From assembly GCF_003885045.1 (NCBI RefSeq), contig NZ_RHJS01000002.1, positions 2,232,001-2,296,000 of the forward strand: a DNA stretch of 64,000 bases, in the 5' to 3' direction. Below, piece by piece: positions 61,353-64,000 of the stretch (positions within the stretch are counted from its first letter, which is position 1; each line of letters starts with the position of its first letter). The stretch comes from Schaedlerella arabinosiphila (GTDB lineage Bacteria; Bacillota; Clostridia; Lachnospirales; Lachnospiraceae). The notes below the pieces were generated by a model. It had not been told where the DNA came from, searched no databases, and was given only the letters and a program-made list of their open reading frames with translations. A program made the translations under genes and the position numbers.

Positions 61353-63422
61353 TTAAGTCCTGCGCTTTGCCGTCCTCTTTTCCGAGTCCTTTTTCCGGCT
61401 GTACTTTTGGCCGGCATTGTTCCTGTCCGTGCTTCTCCTGGCATTCGTTTGACTGCCGCTGCCATTCCTGCCGGCGCTTTTCCTGTCATCCGTTTTTCTG
61501 CCGCTGCCATTCCTGCCGGTGCTTCTCCTGTCATCCGTTTTTCTGCCGATGTTCTTCCTGTCCGTACGTTTCTTGTCCTTGCTGTTTCCCGGACTTCTCT
61601 GTACAGAAGTTTTCTCCCCGGACAGCTTCCTGGGACGGATCAGGCAGTGCTTTTCAAAGCCGATCAAATCCGTCCGCCCGGCTTTCAGAAGCGCCTCCTT
61701 CACCAGGTCATAATTGGCCGGGTTCCGATACTGGATCAGCGCCCTCTGCATGGCCTTCTCATGGGGATTTTTCGGCACGTACACCGGCTTCATGGTGCGG
61801 GGGTCCAATCCGGTGTAATACATACAGGTGGACAGCGTGGAAGGCGTCGGGTAAAAGTCCTGAACCTGCTCCGGCATATATCCCATGTCCCGGCAGTACT
61901 CCGCAAGCTCCACCGCTTCCTTCCAGGAGGAACCCGGATGGGAGGACATCAGGTAGGGAACCAGGTACTGATCCTTTTCAAGCCGCCGGTTCATTTTCGC
62001 AAATTCCTTTACAAACTGCCGGTACACCTGATTCTTCGGCTTTCCCATCAATTCCAGCACGGCGTCGGACACATGCTCCGGAGCCACCTTGAGCTGCCCG
62101 CTGACATGGTGGAGGCAAAGCTCCCGCAGAAAAGCCGGATCCGAATCCGCCAGAAGATAGTCGAACCGGATTCCGGAACGGATAAAGACCTTTTTCACAC
62201 CCGGAAGCTGTCTCAGGGCGCGGAGGATGTCCACATATTCCCGGTGATCCGCCCGGAGATTCCCGCAGGGCTTCGGAAACAGGCACTGCTTTTTGGGACA
62301 GACCCCCGAATCCTTCTGTTTCCCGCAGGAGGGATGCCGAAAGTTGGCCGTAGGCCCGCCCACATCATGGATATATCCTTTAAAATCCTGTTCCTTCGTC
62401 ATCCGTTTTGCTTCCGAAAGCAGGGAGCCCTTGCTCCGGCTCTGCACGATCCTCCCCTGATGGAAGGTCAGGGCGCAGAAGCTGCATCCCCCGAAACACC
62501 CCCGGCTCCCGGTCAGGCTGAACCGGACTTCCTCAATGGCCGGCACGCCGCCTTTTGCCTGGTAGGAGGGATGGAAGGTATACCGATAAGGCAGCTCATA
62601 GACATCATCCATTTCCATCTGTGTCAGGGGCTTTGCCGGCGGATTCTGAACCACATAGATCTGTCCCGGATAGGGCTCTGCAAGCCGCTTTCCGGAAAAT
62701 GGGTCCGTATTGCAGTACTGGGTGTAAAAGCTCCTGGCATATTCTGTTTTGTCCTTTTGCATTGCCTCGAAGGACGGCAGGACCAGGGCGTCATAGACCG
62801 AATCCAGGCTCCGGGTCCGAACCACCGTCCCCTCGATATAGGTCAGATCCTGTATGGAAATCCCCGCCTCCAGCGCTTCCGCGATCTCCAGGATGGAGCG
62901 CTCCCCCATGCCGTAGGAGATCATATCCGCCCCGGAATCCAGAAGGATGGAACGTTTCAGCCTGTCCGACCAGTAATCATAATGGGCCAGACGCCGAAGG
63001 CTTGCCTCAATCCCGCCCAGGATCACAGGCGTATGCTTGTAGGTCCTTCGGATCAGATTCCCGTAGACCACCGCCGCATAGTCCGGCCGCTTTCCCATCA
63101 CCCCGCCGGGTGTATAAGCGTCCGCTGCCCGCCGCTTTCCGGAAACCGCATAGTGGTTGACCATGGAATCCATGTTTCCGGCGGACACAAGGAAGCCCAG
63201 CCTTGGCTCCCCGTATACGGTGATGCTTTTGTCGTCCTTCCAGTCAGGCTGGGAGAGGATCGCCACCCGGTAGCCCCGGCTTTCCAAAAGGCGGCTGATG
63301 ATGGCATGTCCGAAGGAAGGGTGATCCACATAGGCGTCCCCGATCACATATACAAAATCCGCCTGGTCCCATCCTCTCGCTTCCATATCCTCCCGGCAAA
63401 GCGGTAAAAATTTCTGCTCCAT
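61353..63422 (-). CDS. YgiQ-family radical SAM protein with repeat tail
   Basis: A 689-residue protein of the YgiQ/UPF0313 type. N-terminal cobalamin-binding-like domain (DQADFVYVIGDAYVDHPSFG), radical SAM cluster motif SLTGSRGCFGGCSFCALTFH (CxxxCxxC), and the family C-terminal domain ending PTPSTLSTCMYYTGLDPRTM. Residues 610-689 are a Lys/Arg-rich tail of 15-residue repeats that is absent from the family core. The reaction is not known for the family. It is 14 bases from the HAD gene upstream. Confidence 0.92.
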   Translation of the reverse strand: MEQKFLPLCREDMEARGWDQADFVYVIGDAYVDHPSFGHAIISRLLESRGYRVAILSQPDWKDDKSITVYGEPRLGFLVSAGNMDSMVNHYAVSGKRRAADAYTPGGVMGKRPDYAAVVYGNLIRRTYKHTPVILGGIEASLRRLAHYDYWSDRLKRSILLDSGADMISYGMGERSILEIAEALEAGISIQDLTYIEGTVVRTRSLDSVYDALVLPSFEAMQKDKTEYARSFYTQYCNTDPFSGKRLAEPYPGQIYVVQNPPAKPLTQMEMDDVYELPYRYTFHPSYQAKGGVPAIEEVRFSLTGSRGCFGGCSFCALTFHQGRIVQSRSKGSLLSEAKRMTKEQDFKGYIHDVGGPTANFRHPSCGKQKDSGVCPKKQCLFPKPCGNLRADHREYVDILRALRQLPGVKKVFIRSGIRFDYLLADSDPAFLRELCLHHVSGQLKVAPEHVSDAVLELMGKPKNQVYRQFVKEFAKMNRRLEKDQYLVPYLMSSHPGSSWKEAVELAEYCRDMGYMPEQVQDFYPTPSTLSTCMYYTGLDPRTMKPVYVPKNPHEKAMQRALIQYRNPANYDLVKEALLKAGRTDLIGFEKHCLIRPRKLSGEKTSVQRSPGNSKDKKRTDRKNIGRKTDDRRSTGRNGSGRKTDDRKSAGRNGSGSQTNARRSTDRNNAGQKYSRKKDSEKRTAKRRT
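61413..61547 (-). repeat. 45-bp tandem repeats coding a basic 15-aa unit
   Basis: Three in-frame copies encode GRKTDDRRSTGRNGS, GRKTDDRKSAGRNGS and GSQTNARRSTDRNNA, with degenerate copies either side. Confidence 0.88.
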
Positions 63423-63436
63423 CTTCTTACTCCATA

Positions 63437-64000
63437 CTATCCGCAGATTTCATAGGTTTCATTCCAGATTTCCCGGTAATCCCGGATATAATAATCCGAC
63501 AGACTGCGCTTCTCCGCTTCATAGGGCACGGAAAACAGGTCGTGCACCGCGCACACACTCATGCCCGCCCGCTTTCCCGCCCGAATCCCGTTGGGAATAT
63601 CTTCAAATACCAGGCATTCCCCGGGCCGGACCATAAGCTCCCCGGCGGCTTTTAAGTAGACATCCGGGGCAGGCTTTCCCTGCTGCACTTCATCGGATGT
63701 GATGACTGCCGAAAAATATTTCCGGATATGCAGCGCGTCCAGCACCTCCATCACCAGCTCCCTGGAATTGCTTGTGGCGATCCCCATCCGGATTCCCTGT
63801 CGTTCCATCCGCTCCAAAAATTCCCCGGCACCCGGCTTTAGGGGAACCCGGGTGCGGTACAAATCCCGGGTCATCTCCGTCCACTCCCTGCAGACCTCCT
63901 CCACGGAGCAGTTCAGCACCGGAAAGCTGTCCAGAAAATACTGCGCCGTCTGCACATAGCTCATGCCCTCAATGTCCTTGTGAAAGGTTTCCGGCGGGGT
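63437..64000 (-). CDS. HAD-superfamily phosphatase, 5' end outside the window
   Basis: The frame is open to the window edge and reads, in its first residues, TPPETFHKDIEGMSYVQTAQ, so the ATG at 63964 is internal and the true start, with the DxDGT nucleophile motif, lies beyond 64000. Visible motifs: IATSNSRELVMEVLDAL (motif II Ser/Thr), QQGKPAPDVYLKAAGEL (motif III Lys) and CLVFEDIPNGIRAGKRAGM (motif IV). This matches the beta-phosphoglucomutase/phosphatase subgroup; substrate unknown. It precedes the YgiQ gene by 14 bases. Confidence 0.9.
   Translation of the reverse strand, partial: TPPETFHKDIEGMSYVQTAQYFLDSFPVLNCSVEEVCREWTEMTRDLYRTRVPLKPGAGEFLERMERQGIRMGIATSNSRELVMEVLDALHIRKYFSAVITSDEVQQGKPAPDVYLKAAGELMVRPGECLVFEDIPNGIRAGKRAGMSVCAVHDLFSVPYEAEKRSLSDYYIRDYREIWNETYEICG

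Noticed and set aside
61407..63407. A 666-codon open frame on the plus strand opposite the YgiQ gene
   Set aside because: It is a GC-rich shadow of a gene with clear radical SAM motifs; its translation is rich in His, Arg, Gln and Pro and matches no family.

Overview
The window looks like chromosome from a spore-forming member of the Lachnospiraceae or a close Clostridia relative. The evidence is spoIIP and gpr, a hisZ-dependent short-form HisG, a parE/parC pair, meso-diaminopimelate dehydrogenase, a LytTR two-component pair, strong AGGAGG-type ribosome binding sites and clear TTGACA/TATAAT promoters. This placement is inferred from gene content, not from a database search. Most genes lie on the minus strand. 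No tRNA, rRNA or CRISPR array was seen.

Layout. 1-1.0 kb: a graveyard of gene fragments (MATE transporter, flavodoxin lipoprotein, DUF4405-like membrane protein). 1.1-5.6 kb: a redox cluster of old-yellow-enzyme-type reductase, NTF2-like protein, FMN reductase and LysR regulator, with a divergent HxlR regulator. 5.7-8.1 kb: a LuxR regulator and agmatine deiminase, divergent, separated by a palindromic MITE-like element. 8.2-15.7 kb: L,D-transpeptidase with a repeat-rich tail, small accessory genes, a shrunken AAA-ATPase pseudogene, amidohydrolase and MATE transporter. 16-20.2 kb: parC and parE. 20.3-22.8 kb: short palindromic repeats around a HipA-like kinase and a small partner. 22.9-26.1 kb: csoR-copA copper operon, with a copZ-like domain at the 3' end of copA that has its own internal ribosome binding site. 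26.2-28.4 kb: gpr-spoIIP sporulation genes. 28.5-34.5 kb: rpsT, ilvN-ilvC, galE, a membrane protein, a cupin and ddh. 34.6-38 kb: two adjacent AAA-ATPase/PD-(D/E)XK-type genes. 38-41.5 kb: LytTR/GHKL two-component genes with small membrane and lipoprotein genes. 41.7-44.7 kb: intracellular GH13 amylase-type enzyme and a subtilase. 44.8-49.8 kb: a five-gene operon (AMP ligase, carrier protein, condensation-like enzyme, alpha/beta hydrolase, SCP2 protein) behind a pair of TetR-type operators. 49.9-52 kb: a second copy of the AAA-ATPase pair, with one partner decayed. 52.9-58.3 kb: his operon (hisZ-G-D-B and a HisF-like/HisI/HisE fusion). 58.3-64 kb: recU, an RluA-type pseudouridine synthase, a membrane protein, an SDR, a YgiQ-type radical SAM protein and the end of a HAD phosphatase gene.

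How the parts work together. The copper operon is a self-contained sense-and-export unit with its operator between -35 and -10. The his operon covers the first steps of histidine synthesis but lacks hisH, hisA, hisC and a catalytic hisF here. The acyl-ligase/carrier/condensation operon is a small candidate biosynthetic pathway with an unknown product. The strongest candidates for something undescribed are: (1) the repeated two-gene AAA-ATPase/nuclease-like module and its decayed relatives; (2) the carrier-protein operon with its TetR operators; (3) the HipA-like kinase with its small partner; (4) the copA gene with internal copZ start; (5) three families of small palindromic repeats, one with compensatory base changes.
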